The notes beneath the pieces are model-generated. The model saw only the letters and a program-made list of their open reading frames with translations, searched no databases and was not told where the DNA came from. A program made the position numbers and the translations under genes. DNA of 64,000 nucleotides from Microcoleus sp. EPA2 (GTDB lineage: Bacteria > Cyanobacteriota > Cyanobacteriia > Cyanobacteriales > Microcoleaceae). Positions 14,604 through 23,235 of this stretch are shown piece by piece. Each line of letters opens with the position of its first letter. Positions within the stretch are counted from its first letter, which is position 1. The DNA lies in NCBI GenBank assembly GCA_020882975.1, contig JAHRFD010000014.1, positions 1 through 64,000 on the forward strand, read 5' to 3'.

Positions 14604-16166
14604 TTAGTGCCGAGTATATCGATGCTTCACACCCATAGGAAAATACTCCGAATCCCCCGTTGCAGTTAGCGTCACAATGGGTAATTGATATTCTGGCGGT
14701 ACATAGTTGGCAAATTCGCTGTTTAGCCGCCGCAATTGTGAGAGAATAGAAGATGCGATCGCCCTTTTTTTCTCCTCATCACCATCCACCCCCGGTGCTA
14801 ATTCCACAACCACAGATAAAAACCGATTTCGATCGGAATCCTCCCTAACTTGCAGCACAAACTTTCCCGTCACCCATTCCCGAATGGTGGGAACCTCTAA
14901 ACCGACGGTGACATTTTCTGGGTAAATGTTAGCACCGAAGTAGGAAACCGTAAAGTGCGATCGCCCAAATACATAGACAAAGGGTAGCCGTCGAATCCCT
15001 CTAGGAAAATCTGAATTTGGCAATAAATTTAAAGCTGCTGCTGCTTGCAAATGTTCCCCAGGGTTAAATCCCCATGCAGCTAAAAAATCGAGCATTGCTT
15101 CATAAGAAATTAAGCCACCATTGTCAGAAATATGATAACGTATTAATGGGATGCCATTGTCTCCAGAAAATAGCAATGTACCATCATCATTCACTTCAAA
15201 AAAGCGACTGTTCGGATCGTACTGCATCAAGCTGGGCAACCGCGATTCTCCAAATAAATTGCGTGCAGCTTCAGGATTATTTGCTAAAAAGTGGCGGATG
15301 CAAATACTCAGCGGTGTCTCGTTAGCTAAAACTCCTGCATCGGCAGTGCCGTAAAGGCTAGCAGAGTTGTAATATAGATTGGGAGAATGAGTGCGATCGC
15401 TAACCAAACTCCGCCATTCTTCGCTAAAAACTTCCCCCGCAAACACCATCTTAATTCCATATTTTTCCCACTCCACACCCGCAGCAATGCCACTATCAAT
15501 GACATCCTTAATAAAGGGTGGATATCCTAACAATACCACTTGCTCAAAATCCGCTCCAAGTTCCTGCACAACCCGCAATATTTCTGTTTTATTATTTCCC
15601 GGTGTTACCACCGTCACTGGATAACCTTTACTCGCTAAATGGCGGCAACAATTCGCGGTATACATTCCCCCCACCCAAGTCCCCAACGCAAAGCATATCA
15701 CAGCTAAAGTTGAACGAGTATCGGCGTAAAAACTGTCATAAAATATTTGTTCAAAGCGAGTAGCAATTTGCAACTCATCGCTGAGGAAGCGCGGCCAAAA
15801 AGTGGGTTTTCCTGTGGAACCAGAAGAAACAGCAATGAAATCGCAAGTTTCTAATTTACCACCGCGACACAACTCAGCTAGTCGGTGACAGCGCAAATAA
15901 TTGTCTTTAGTAATTAGTGGCAATTTTTGGAAGTCTTCAAAGCTTTGAATCTCCGCAGGATTAATGTTATGTTTAGCTAAAAAAGTTTGGTAAGCGGGAA
16001 CAGTTACAGCGACGTTTTGAAAAAGTGCCTGAAGCCCAGCTATTCCCCAGGGAATCTCAACTGTTTCAGGAGAAGCTTCCTGCTGTTGTTGCAATCGTTT
16101 TTCCAGGGCTGTGTTCCAAAACTCTTGATATGCTTTCTCAGCTCGTTGACGCTGTTCTTTCTGCAT
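14604..16166 (-). CDS. phenylacetate-CoA ligase-like (PaaK/CapK) AMP-binding protein
   Basis: A 520-residue adenylate-forming enzyme. The ATG at 16166 is chosen because AGGAGGAAAAA directly precedes it. The ATP-binding loop is visible as VSSGSTGKPTFWPR (about 115-128). Later motifs include YYNSASLYGTADAG (the YGxTE-like region) and LIRYHISDNGG. It resembles the PaaK/CapK group, which activates aryl or other carboxylic acids as acyl-AMP or CoA thioesters, but the substrate cannot be told from sequence. It lies 58 bp downstream of the histidine kinase gene on the same strand and may be cotranscribed with it. Confidence 0.75.
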   Translation of the reverse strand: MQKEQRQRAEKAYQEFWNTALEKRLQQQQEASPETVEIPWGIAGLQALFQNVAVTVPAYQTFLAKHNINPAEIQSFEDFQKLPLITKDNYLRCHRLAELCRGGKLETCDFIAVSSGSTGKPTFWPRFLSDELQIATRFEQIFYDSFYADTRSTLAVICFALGTWVGGMYTANCCRHLASKGYPVTVVTPGNNKTEILRVVQELGADFEQVVLLGYPPFIKDVIDSGIAAGVEWEKYGIKMVFAGEVFSEEWRSLVSDRTHSPNLYYNSASLYGTADAGVLANETPLSICIRHFLANNPEAARNLFGESRLPSLMQYDPNSRFFEVNDDGTLLFSGDNGIPLIRYHISDNGGLISYEAMLDFLAAWGFNPGEHLQAAAALNLLPNSDFPRGIRRLPFVYVFGRSHFTVSYFGANIYPENVTVGLEVPTIREWVTGKFVLQVREDSDRNRFLSVVVELAPGVDGDEEKKRAIASSILSQLRRLNSEFANYVPPEYQLPIVTLTATGDSEYFPMGVKHRYTRH

Positions 16167-16224
16167 TTTTTCCTCCTGAAAATACACATATATTGTTAGC
16201 CAAATTTTGATTTAATCAAGTTTT

Positions 16225-18123
16225 TTATAGGGCTAAACTTAAGTCTTGATTATTGCCGATAGGCAGTTCTATGATAAATTCTGTACTGTGATTTTCTCTT
16301 GAAATACATTTGAGTTTACCTCCATGCTTTTGGACTACTATTTGATGACAAATATATAATCCTAAACCCGTGCCTTCTCCCACAGGCTTAGTCGTAAAAA
16401 AAGGATCAAAAATTTGATTTTGAAATGCTTTCATAATCCCCATTCCATTGTCTAAAATACTAACAGATACACATTTACTATCTAAAATATTTGTACTAAT
16501 TTTGATAGTAGGCAAAGTTTCCCCATCCTTCAGGTCTCTTTTCATCCGTTTGTCTGCCAAAGCATCGATCGCATTAACAAGTATATTCATAAACACTTGA
16601 TTTAACTCAGAGACATAACATTCTATTTCTGGTAAACTACTATATTCTTTAATCACTTGAATGCTAAAATTTCCGCGATTAGATTGCAAGCGGTTATCCA
16701 AAATCATGAGGGTACTATCCAATCCCTCATGAATGTCTACTATCTTGACTTCCGACTCGTCCATCCGGGAAAAATTACGCAAAGATAAGACTATATTTTG
16801 AATTCTGTTTGTTCCTTTTTTCATAGAAGCTAAAACTTTCTGCAAATCTTGCATCGCAAACTCTAGATCTACTGCTTCTATGGCGTTTTGAATTTCTGGG
16901 GCTGGTTGAGGATAAAAATTTTGATACAATTTAACCAGCTCTAATAACTCTTGAGTATATCGATTAGCGTGAGCTAAATTTCCCCCAATAAAAGTAATCG
17001 GGTTGTTGATTTCGTGAGCAACTCCCGCCACTAATTGTCCCAAACTAGACATTTTTTCGTTGTGGATTAATTGAGCTTGTGCCTGCTGTAAGTCTAGTAA
17101 GGTTTTTTTCAGCTTTTGACTTTGAACTCGTAATCGATCCTCTACTTGCTGCCGTTGTGCGATCGCAGCATACAACATTAAATTAGTCAGTACCACAACC
17201 CCGATAAAAGACTGCAATAACACCAGAGATTCATTCAGATCGGGACGTACAAACGGTCCCCCACCGTTAACTGTTCCTAAAACAGCAATAGCCGAAACAA
17301 TAAATATTAATAATGTTGACCCTTTGATGTCAAAACGAAATACGGCCCATAGGATAAAAGGAATCATCATATACTCCACCGGATAGCCACCACCAAAAGC
17401 AACTTTACCGACGGCACATACCAGCAATATTAATAGAATAAATTCAGCCTGCTGTAACTGAAATGACAGAGATTTAAAATGTTTAAATCTCCGGTGGTAT
17501 TTTTGCTGGATTTGGGCATTGCCGAATTCAAACAATTCCTGAATAAGCTCTAAAAGTAGTGGACTCCAGATTAACAACAGAGGTGTAAAAATCAAAATCC
17601 CGCCTACATTAGACATCCACCATGTAAACCAGTTAGTTCCCCAATTTTCCAGAGGGACGATACCTCGCAAATAGAGAGTGGTAATACCGACTGTGGCACT
17701 GACAATGGGCCCACACATTCCCCCCATAATGACAAATCTGAACACACTTTGGGGGCGATCGAACAAATGGCGACTTCCGACAAACTTATGTAGCAGAAAA
17801 CTGCCTAAGATTGCCGATCCGCTAGTTCCCACAGCGATGCTAGAAGCAATGGCGATGGAAATAGCCACAGAAGCTGGATTTGTTTTGTCCAAAAAAGCCC
17901 AAATATTGGCAAAAAATGAACCGATCCAAATTCCAGGCCAAACGCGATATCCTACTAACAGGACGGCTGCTAAAGCGAATCCGTCAGGAGGCCAAACGGG
18001 AGTCACATTGTCAGGGGTGGATGCCAAAAATCGTCCCAATTCAGCGGTGCTGTAGTAGACAGCAGCTAAAACGGCAACTGCTGTCGAGTGCAGCAACCAT
18101 TTTGGTAGGGATAAAAAATTCAT
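16225..18123 (-). CDS. MASE1-domain sensor histidine kinase
   Basis: A 632-residue membrane sensor. The ATG at 18123 has GAGGG upstream. The N-terminal 320 residues form a MASE1 membrane sensor with about eight to nine helices (TPVWPPDGFALAAVLLVGYRVWPGI, key part VWPPDGFALA). A linker helix follows (ERQQVEDRL-like, about 325-355). The HisKA domain then has LGQLVAGVAHEINNPI, with phospho-acceptor His370. The HATPase part shows NILVNAIDAL, ILDNGMGI and FTTKPVGEGTGLGLYIC. No receiver domain or adjacent response regulator gene is seen. The ligand is unknown. It is divergent from a Ser/Thr kinase gene with a shared spacer of 177 bp. Confidence 0.9.
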   Translation of the reverse strand: MNFLSLPKWLLHSTAVAVLAAVYYSTAELGRFLASTPDNVTPVWPPDGFALAAVLLVGYRVWPGIWIGSFFANIWAFLDKTNPASVAISIAIASSIAVGTSGSAILGSFLLHKFVGSRHLFDRPQSVFRFVIMGGMCGPIVSATVGITTLYLRGIVPLENWGTNWFTWWMSNVGGILIFTPLLLIWSPLLLELIQELFEFGNAQIQQKYHRRFKHFKSLSFQLQQAEFILLILLVCAVGKVAFGGGYPVEYMMIPFILWAVFRFDIKGSTLLIFIVSAIAVLGTVNGGGPFVRPDLNESLVLLQSFIGVVVLTNLMLYAAIAQRQQVEDRLRVQSQKLKKTLLDLQQAQAQLIHNEKMSSLGQLVAGVAHEINNPITFIGGNLAHANRYTQELLELVKLYQNFYPQPAPEIQNAIEAVDLEFAMQDLQKVLASMKKGTNRIQNIVLSLRNFSRMDESEVKIVDIHEGLDSTLMILDNRLQSNRGNFSIQVIKEYSSLPEIECYVSELNQVFMNILVNAIDALADKRMKRDLKDGETLPTIKISTNILDSKCVSVSILDNGMGIMKAFQNQIFDPFFTTKPVGEGTGLGLYICHQIVVQKHGGKLKCISRENHSTEFIIELPIGNNQDLSLAL

Positions 18124-18300
18124 TAACAACCCTCGAATTGAATCGGATTTTTTTCACTATACTGCAAGCCCATCACCAAGCTGTTGACAAAATTGCTTTC
18201 TGCCTCCATCGATGCAGCCTTTGCTTCAGATTTCTGGGTTTCTTGAGTTTCTTGCCCTCGATCGCACATCCTATCAAAATATCAGACGCAACAAGTTCCA

Positions 18301-20208
18301 ATGACTAATCCTATCTATCCCGGCATTACTCTAGGCAACCACTACCGCATTGTCCGCGAATTGGGACATGGTGGCTTCGGGCGCACCTACCTCGCTGAAG
18401 ATGCTCACCGATTTAACGAGCCTTGTGTTTTAAAAGAATTTGCGCCCCAAGTACAGGGGAGTTACGCTTTACAGAAATCCGAAGAACTCTTTGAGCGGGA
18501 AGCCGGAGTGCTCTACAAGCTCAAACACAACCAAATTCCCAACTTCCGCGAACTGTTTCGGGTGAATATTAGCGATCGAGGCTACCTATTTCTCGTCCAA
18601 GACTACGTACCCGGTCAAACCTACCGCTTTCTGCTAGATGCCCGCAAACGTCAGGGTTTGCGCTTCATAGAAGCCGAAGTCAACCAACTGCTGATCCAGC
18701 TTTTGCCAGTGCTGGAATATACTCACGCTCTGGGAGTCATTCACCGCGACATCTCCCCAGATAACCTGATTCTGCGACTGTCTGACGGGATGCCGGTACT
18801 CATCGACTTCGGCGGAGTCAAACAAGTCGCCGCCACCGCAGAATCTCTGTTTGCAGAGACTAACAGCACTCCCGCCCCCGCCACTCGCATCGGTAAACTC
18901 GGCTACGCCCCCGCCGAACAGATGCAGATGGGCATTGTGTATCCCCACAGCGATTTGTACGCTTTAGCAGCAACGGTTTTGGTATTGCTGACAGGGAAAG
19001 AACCCCATCAGTTGCTCGACAGCCACACCCTAAATTGGCATTGGCGATCGGAATGTTCTGTGTCTCCCAATTTGGCTCTAGTTTTGGATAAAATGCTCGC
19101 TCACGGGCCTAGCGATCGCTATTCCTCGGCTCGCGAGGTAATGCAGGCTCTCTCTGGCAATCCCCCTTCCTGGCCTCACTCACAACCGACACCAACACCA
19201 ACATTTCCGGCAACCCAAGCGCCGCCGGAGTTACAGCCCATACCTATCGTGCCCCCGAAACTGCCGGGAGTTCCGGTTTCCATGACTAATATTCGCAGTC
19301 AGGAAAAGTTGCCTGCTTGGAAAATGGCGTTGCTGGTGGTGGCAGTTTTGTCAAGTATGGGAGGATTGGGCTGGTTTGCGGGTAATTATTTGCTAAATCT
19401 GCAATCTAAAGTGCAGAAAATTCCCGTGGCCACGGGCCCAAAGCAGCAGCAGGAAGATGCTTTGCGCGATCGCTTTCAAAAATTAGAAATAGACGATAGA
19501 TTTTATAATGGTTACGTGAGTCTGGTGGACGAGACTTTCTATGCTAAATACCCGGAATTGGGAGGACGGCTGCTAAAAGAAGGTGAGGGCGATCGCACTT
19601 GGCGAGAAAGGTGGCAAAAAATCGGTGACGAATTACTTGACAAATTGGAAAATATCAGCAGTAACGCTAGAAAGAAGTTAGGCAGTTACGACACCACCGA
19701 TATCAGTACCTGGAAAGTAGAAGTCAACAAGATCAATTTGAGCAGTCGGGCGCTTTATGATTTGGCTGATGCTAAGTTTTTCTATCTGTTTCCAGAACAA
19801 CCGCGCGATCGTAATATAATTGGTTTGGCGATCGGACAAATTTGGCAAGCAATTACAGCAGATGCCCTCGCAGCCTTACAAGCAGGAGCAACTATCGAAA
19901 GGGTTGAATTTGAAAACCGAGCTTCCCAAAAAACCCTCAAAGGCAATCTCAAACCAGGAGAAGGGAAAGCTTACATAGCCAGACTAGCTCAAAATCAAAC
20001 TCTCCGAGTAAATTTGCAAGCTCCCCCTAAATCTACTCTGCTGTCAATTTATACTCCGGGGCGGACAAACAAGTCGCGAGCTTTGCTAGAAGATGCAGAG
20101 GGCCTTAGTTGGTCAGGATTGTTGGATGATGCTGGTTATTATGAATTCGTGGTAGTTTCTAAATCCTCAAAGCCTATTTCCTATGATTTGAATATGGCGG
20201 CAGAATAA
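18301..20208 (+). CDS. eukaryotic-type Ser/Thr protein kinase, membrane anchored
   Basis: A 635-residue kinase. The kinase domain is residues 15-285: glycine loop GHGGFG (22-27), catalytic Lys45 in VLKEF, HRDISPDN (148-155, Asp150 catalytic) and IDFGG (168-172). A Pro-rich linker (290-325) and one membrane helix (about 342-364) follow. The C-terminal extracytoplasmic region of about 270 residues has a helical first half. It ends in a beta-rich PPC-like module (VEFENRASQKTLKGNLKPGE...). It fits the large cyanobacterial Pkn2-like group. Substrates are unknown. The gene is divergent from the MASE1 histidine kinase. Confidence 0.9.
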   Translation: MTNPIYPGITLGNHYRIVRELGHGGFGRTYLAEDAHRFNEPCVLKEFAPQVQGSYALQKSEELFEREAGVLYKLKHNQIPNFRELFRVNISDRGYLFLVQDYVPGQTYRFLLDARKRQGLRFIEAEVNQLLIQLLPVLEYTHALGVIHRDISPDNLILRLSDGMPVLIDFGGVKQVAATAESLFAETNSTPAPATRIGKLGYAPAEQMQMGIVYPHSDLYALAATVLVLLTGKEPHQLLDSHTLNWHWRSECSVSPNLALVLDKMLAHGPSDRYSSAREVMQALSGNPPSWPHSQPTPTPTFPATQAPPELQPIPIVPPKLPGVPVSMTNIRSQEKLPAWKMALLVVAVLSSMGGLGWFAGNYLLNLQSKVQKIPVATGPKQQQEDALRDRFQKLEIDDRFYNGYVSLVDETFYAKYPELGGRLLKEGEGDRTWRERWQKIGDELLDKLENISSNARKKLGSYDTTDISTWKVEVNKINLSSRALYDLADAKFFYLFPEQPRDRNIIGLAIGQIWQAITADALAALQAGATIERVEFENRASQKTLKGNLKPGEGKAYIARLAQNQTLRVNLQAPPKSTLLSIYTPGRTNKSRALLEDAEGLSWSGLLDDAGYYEFVVVSKSSKPISYDLNMAAE

Positions 20209-20346
20209 ATAATAGCCCCAGGATTCATCCGGCGCGTAGCTTGCTGCATTTTTCCCATCTAAAATCTCAAATCGATTGACGTTGCACAAAACCCAGACAA
20301 TAATAGAGAATAGTAATCAAGTGAATTTTCCGGTTTAAAAAAGAAT

Positions 20347-20625
20347 ATGCTGAGATTTGCGATCGTAGCTTTAGTGACCTTAGAGTTAGTATTGCTGACA
20401 GCACTAGGTATGAATCCAGCCACTGCGACAGTCAGCAACCCCGAATTTTACGCTTGGAACTTTGCCTCTGTAGGCAGCAGCGAACTTGTGTGTAAAAAAA
20501 TGGTAGTAGCCCCCCAAGACTTAGTTCTACCCTCATCGCCCATGCAGGCGGTTAATATCAGTTCAGCTATTGTGGACGAAAAATTTTGTGCTAATTCCAC
20601 TAAACCTTTGAAATCAGAGGGTTAA
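20347..20625 (+). CDS. small secreted hypothetical protein
   Basis: A 92-residue protein with a signal peptide (MLRFAIVALVTLELVLLTALG, key part VALVTLELVLLTAL) and probable cleavage after ATA (residues 25-27). The mature part is about 65 residues with two cysteines (about 48 and 81) that could form a disulfide. No family is recognised. It lies 138 bp after the Ser/Thr kinase gene on the same strand. Transcription of the downstream DarTG gene is convergent. Confidence 0.55.
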   Translation: MLRFAIVALVTLELVLLTALGMNPATATVSNPEFYAWNFASVGSSELVCKKMVVAPQDLVLPSSPMQAVNISSAIVDEKFCANSTKPLKSEG

Positions 20626-20741
20626 TCGGTTTTTGCCGCTAGCAACCGAGTGATGTTGTTGGCGGCAATTTTTAGGTAAATTCACTGAAAGGAAGCGTGA
20701 ATATAGTCATATTCTGAAGGCTGAATAATTAAAATTCAAAA

Positions 20742-21944
20742 CTACACTTGAGAAAGCAAAAAATCGCGTGAAACTAAATCATCTGAAAGTTTTCCTTCTG
20801 AGGGTAAATATATGGCTACAGGAATATCAATAGAAGTCAAATACTTACACATCAAAGGACCAACATCTCGCCACTCTAAACCACCTAGTCCGCATCCAAG
20901 TGCCGGCATTGCTAACGACTTTATCCCTTCACTTTTGTAGTTTTCACAAAGCCACTGCAAGCCATTCTCAATGTCAATAAGAGTTGAATTATTTTTCCAG
21001 TGATTCTTGGTGGGAAACAATAAAAACCATGTTTGAGAGTTATCATTTAAATTTTCTGAAGGCAATAATGTAGGCTCAGCTAATTGTTCTATAACCGATG
21101 ACTCACGTTTGTATAAGTAAGGTTTTCCTATCTGCAAACTCTTATTTCTGCACACTTTTTCATACCTGACATATACATCAGGAAAACGATCTTTTGCTGT
21201 TGATGCCAATCCTTTGCCCATGACACCTACACAATTAACGCTAACAGTAAGAGTTTGCATTTTTGAAAAAAACATATCTCCGCGAATCAGAGAAACTGTT
21301 GGAGTAAGTCTAGCACTCCAGACTGGTTGAAAAAATCTTTCTGGTTCAACAGTAATAGGTATCTCCGAAAAACTAGGCTTGTCACAAGCAAGCAGCTTTT
21401 TTCCTAAATCTTCTCTGGCGCGATCGCAAGCAACATAAATCATTTGAATATAACTTGGCACAATCCGTTCTGGAACCAAGCATTCAGCCATCATTTTTCT
21501 TTTTGACCCATCTTCATTATTCCACCATGTTTTATTTATTTCCTTCCTGATTTGAGGTAAAACTTTTTCACTTTCCTCAATGGGAATGATTTGCGAATCC
21601 TGACTAGCAGCATTACCTGTAGTAATAAAAATGTTTTTTTTATCTAATATTTTCTTTTTTATGCAGATAATTGCCACTTGATGAACGGCTGTTTTATTGA
21701 TAACTGAGTAAAGCATTGCATTGCGCGGCTGAAAGTAAAGATTAGCGAAACTCCACAAGGATTTATTATCGCTAACTATTCTTCTAGAACGAATATCAAC
21801 TATTTGACTGTTGTATATAGGCGTGTTATTCAATCCCTCTATCTCGATAATTTCGTGAGATAAAATACCCTTTTCTAAAATAGAAATAATATTGTCAAAA
21901 TGAACAATATAGTACAATCCTTGAATGCCCATTTTTTGAACCAT
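20742..21944 (-). CDS. DarT-DarG fusion: DNA ADP-ribosyltransferase plus macro domain
   Basis: A 400-residue single polypeptide. Residues 1-210 match DarT (DUF4433), the thymidine-specific ssDNA ADP-ribosyltransferase. Matching parts are YYIVHFDNIISILEKGIL (His15), DIRSRRI (50-56), the NAD-site segment FANLYFQPRNAMLY (66-79) and MAECLVPERI with the likely catalytic Glu154. Residues 214-385 match the DarG macro domain (RGDMFF, NCVGVMGKGLA at 237-247, PALGCGLGGLEW at 347-358), which removes ADP-ribose from DNA. DarTG is a toxin-antitoxin and anti-phage system, normally two genes; here both activities are in one chain. The C-terminal half of a typical DarG after the macro domain is absent. It is a single gene. 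Confidence 0.88.
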   Translation of the reverse strand: MVQKMGIQGLYYIVHFDNIISILEKGILSHEIIEIEGLNNTPIYNSQIVDIRSRRIVSDNKSLWSFANLYFQPRNAMLYSVINKTAVHQVAIICIKKKILDKKNIFITTGNAASQDSQIIPIEESEKVLPQIRKEINKTWWNNEDGSKRKMMAECLVPERIVPSYIQMIYVACDRAREDLGKKLLACDKPSFSEIPITVEPERFFQPVWSARLTPTVSLIRGDMFFSKMQTLTVSVNCVGVMGKGLASTAKDRFPDVYVRYEKVCRNKSLQIGKPYLYKRESSVIEQLAEPTLLPSENLNDNSQTWFLLFPTKNHWKNNSTLIDIENGLQWLCENYKSEGIKSLAMPALGCGLGGLEWRDVGPLMCKYLTSIDIPVAIYLPSEGKLSDDLVSRDFLLSQV

Positions 21945-22121
21945 TTTTTACCTAAATATCCAATATTTTATGAGTAAATAGATTGATAAAATTATACCGA
22001 CATCAAAATTTAGCTGACTTGCACTAATCAAACTAGGTTTACTGGCATTCTATCACAACCACACAAATAGTGCTTCAAAGGGCGATCGCACTTCCCTACA
22101 TCCTCCAAGACTAAAAAACAG

Positions 22122-22143
22122 AAAGTCCGCGCAGGCGGACTTC
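22122..22143. terminator. AAGTCCGC hairpin repeat
   Basis: AAGTCCGC (22123-22130) pairs with GCGGACTT (22135-22142) around a GCAG loop. A TCGTTTGTCTAGA tail follows. It lies between two minus-strand genes: downstream of the pentapeptide gene and upstream of DarTG. The same kind of hairpin is a frequent dispersed sequence in filamentous cyanobacteria. It may terminate the pentapeptide transcript. Confidence 0.5.
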
Positions 22144-22179
22144 GTTTGTCTAGAACCACACATCAGTCTAGCCGACTAA

Positions 22180-22896
22180 TCACTCCAAATTCAAAACACA
22201 ATCAGGAAAACGAGTATTCACACAAACCACCGGGCCCACATTCGTCCCCCGTAAATTGGCACGTTCCAAATCAGCCTGACGAAAATCCCTCACCGCCTCT
22301 ATATTTGTACCACTCAATTGAACTTTAGTCAGCCTAGTATTAGACAAAATAGCATTCTGCAAATTCGTATCGCGCACATCCGCAAAAGACAAATCAGCCC
22401 CACTTAAATTCGCTCGACTGAAATTAACTCTAAACAAAAGCGATCGCCTCAAATCAGTATTCGACAAATTAGCTTGCAACAAATAAGATTCCGCCAAATT
22501 AGCCCCAAAAAGTTTAGCACCACGCAAATCAGCCATCGTCATATTTGCCCTACCCAAAAAAGCATTAGACAAATTCGCACTGCGCAGATTAGCACTCTCC
22601 AAATCCGCACCATACAAATCAGCATTAACTAAATTAGCACCAGCCAAATTAGCATCAGTTAAATCCGCTTGAATCAAATTAGCTTCATAGAGATTTGCTC
22701 CGCTTAAATCAGCTCCTTTCAACTTAGCTCTATACAAGCTAGCCTTGAACAAATCAGCATTTCTCAAATCACAACCCTCACACTCCTTAGTTTCCAACAA
22801 CTGGCGGACATGATCGGCATTTTGAGCTTTCACCGGAACTGCTAGCCAAAGCGAGGCTAAAATTGTCGTTACAGTTGCTAAAATCTTAACTTTCAT
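22180..22896 (-). CDS. secreted pentapeptide-repeat protein
   Basis: A 238-residue protein starting MKVKILATVTTILASLWLAVPVKAQ, of which the hydrophobic core VTTILASLWLAV marks a signal peptide. The ATG at 22896 is chosen because GTGAGG lies upstream. From about residue 42 almost the whole protein is A(D/N)LxX pentapeptide repeats (GADLSGANLYEANLIQADL and so on), which fold into a right-handed quadrilateral beta helix. A CEGCDL motif precedes the repeats, and two more cysteines are near the end. Probably periplasmic or lumenal, as many cyanobacterial pentapeptide proteins are. The function is unknown. Confidence 0.85.
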   Translation of the reverse strand: MKVKILATVTTILASLWLAVPVKAQNADHVRQLLETKECEGCDLRNADLFKASLYRAKLKGADLSGANLYEANLIQADLTDANLAGANLVNADLYGADLESANLRSANLSNAFLGRANMTMADLRGAKLFGANLAESYLLQANLSNTDLRRSLLFRVNFSRANLSGADLSFADVRDTNLQNAILSNTRLTKVQLSGTNIEAVRDFRQADLERANLRGTNVGPVVCVNTRFPDCVLNLE

Positions 22897-22959
22897 AAAC
22901 AAACCTCACAGATTCCATGTTTTTCATCAAGTATATGCCAGATCTATAAATCCCCCTAG

Positions 22960-22980
22960 GGACACGGCATTGCCGTGTCC
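22960..22980. repeat. perfect 21-nt palindrome
   Basis: GGACACGGCA-T-TGCCGTGTCC is a perfect hairpin with a one-base centre, in the spacer between the pentapeptide gene and pgk. A partial copy of its left part (GGAGACGGCATTGCC) occurs at 22996-23010, next to the larger repeat element. Confidence 0.65.
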
Positions 22981-23007
22981 TAATTAATTAAGTAAGGAGA
23001 CGGCATT

Positions 23008-23210
23008 GCCCATTGGTGTCAACTTAACGTCAAATGTAGTCAGAGACTTCTGTTTGACTCTTAGATTTTGATCCCCCCTAGCCCCCCTTAAGAAGGGGGG
23101 GACAAGAGTCTTCTCAAAGTCCCCCTTCTTAAGGGGGATTTAGGGGGATCTAGACTTAGGTAAAAACGAAATTTATCAAGGCTTTCAGGCTTAAGTTGAC
23201 ACCTATGGGC
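23008..23210. repeat. 203-bp MITE-like element with 20-bp terminal inverted repeats
   Basis: The ends (23008-23027 and 23191-23210) are inverted repeats matching at 19 of 20 positions, with GGTGTCAACTTAA as the core. Inside lies an 81-bp nested palindrome (23070-23150) bounded by GATCCCCC / GGGGGATC. That palindrome is nearly identical to the one at 13120-13198 read in reverse. No coding capacity. It lies in the spacer between pgk and the pentapeptide gene. Confidence 0.6.
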
Positions 23211-23235
23211 GAAAGCCTTTGTCCCTACTACTTAA

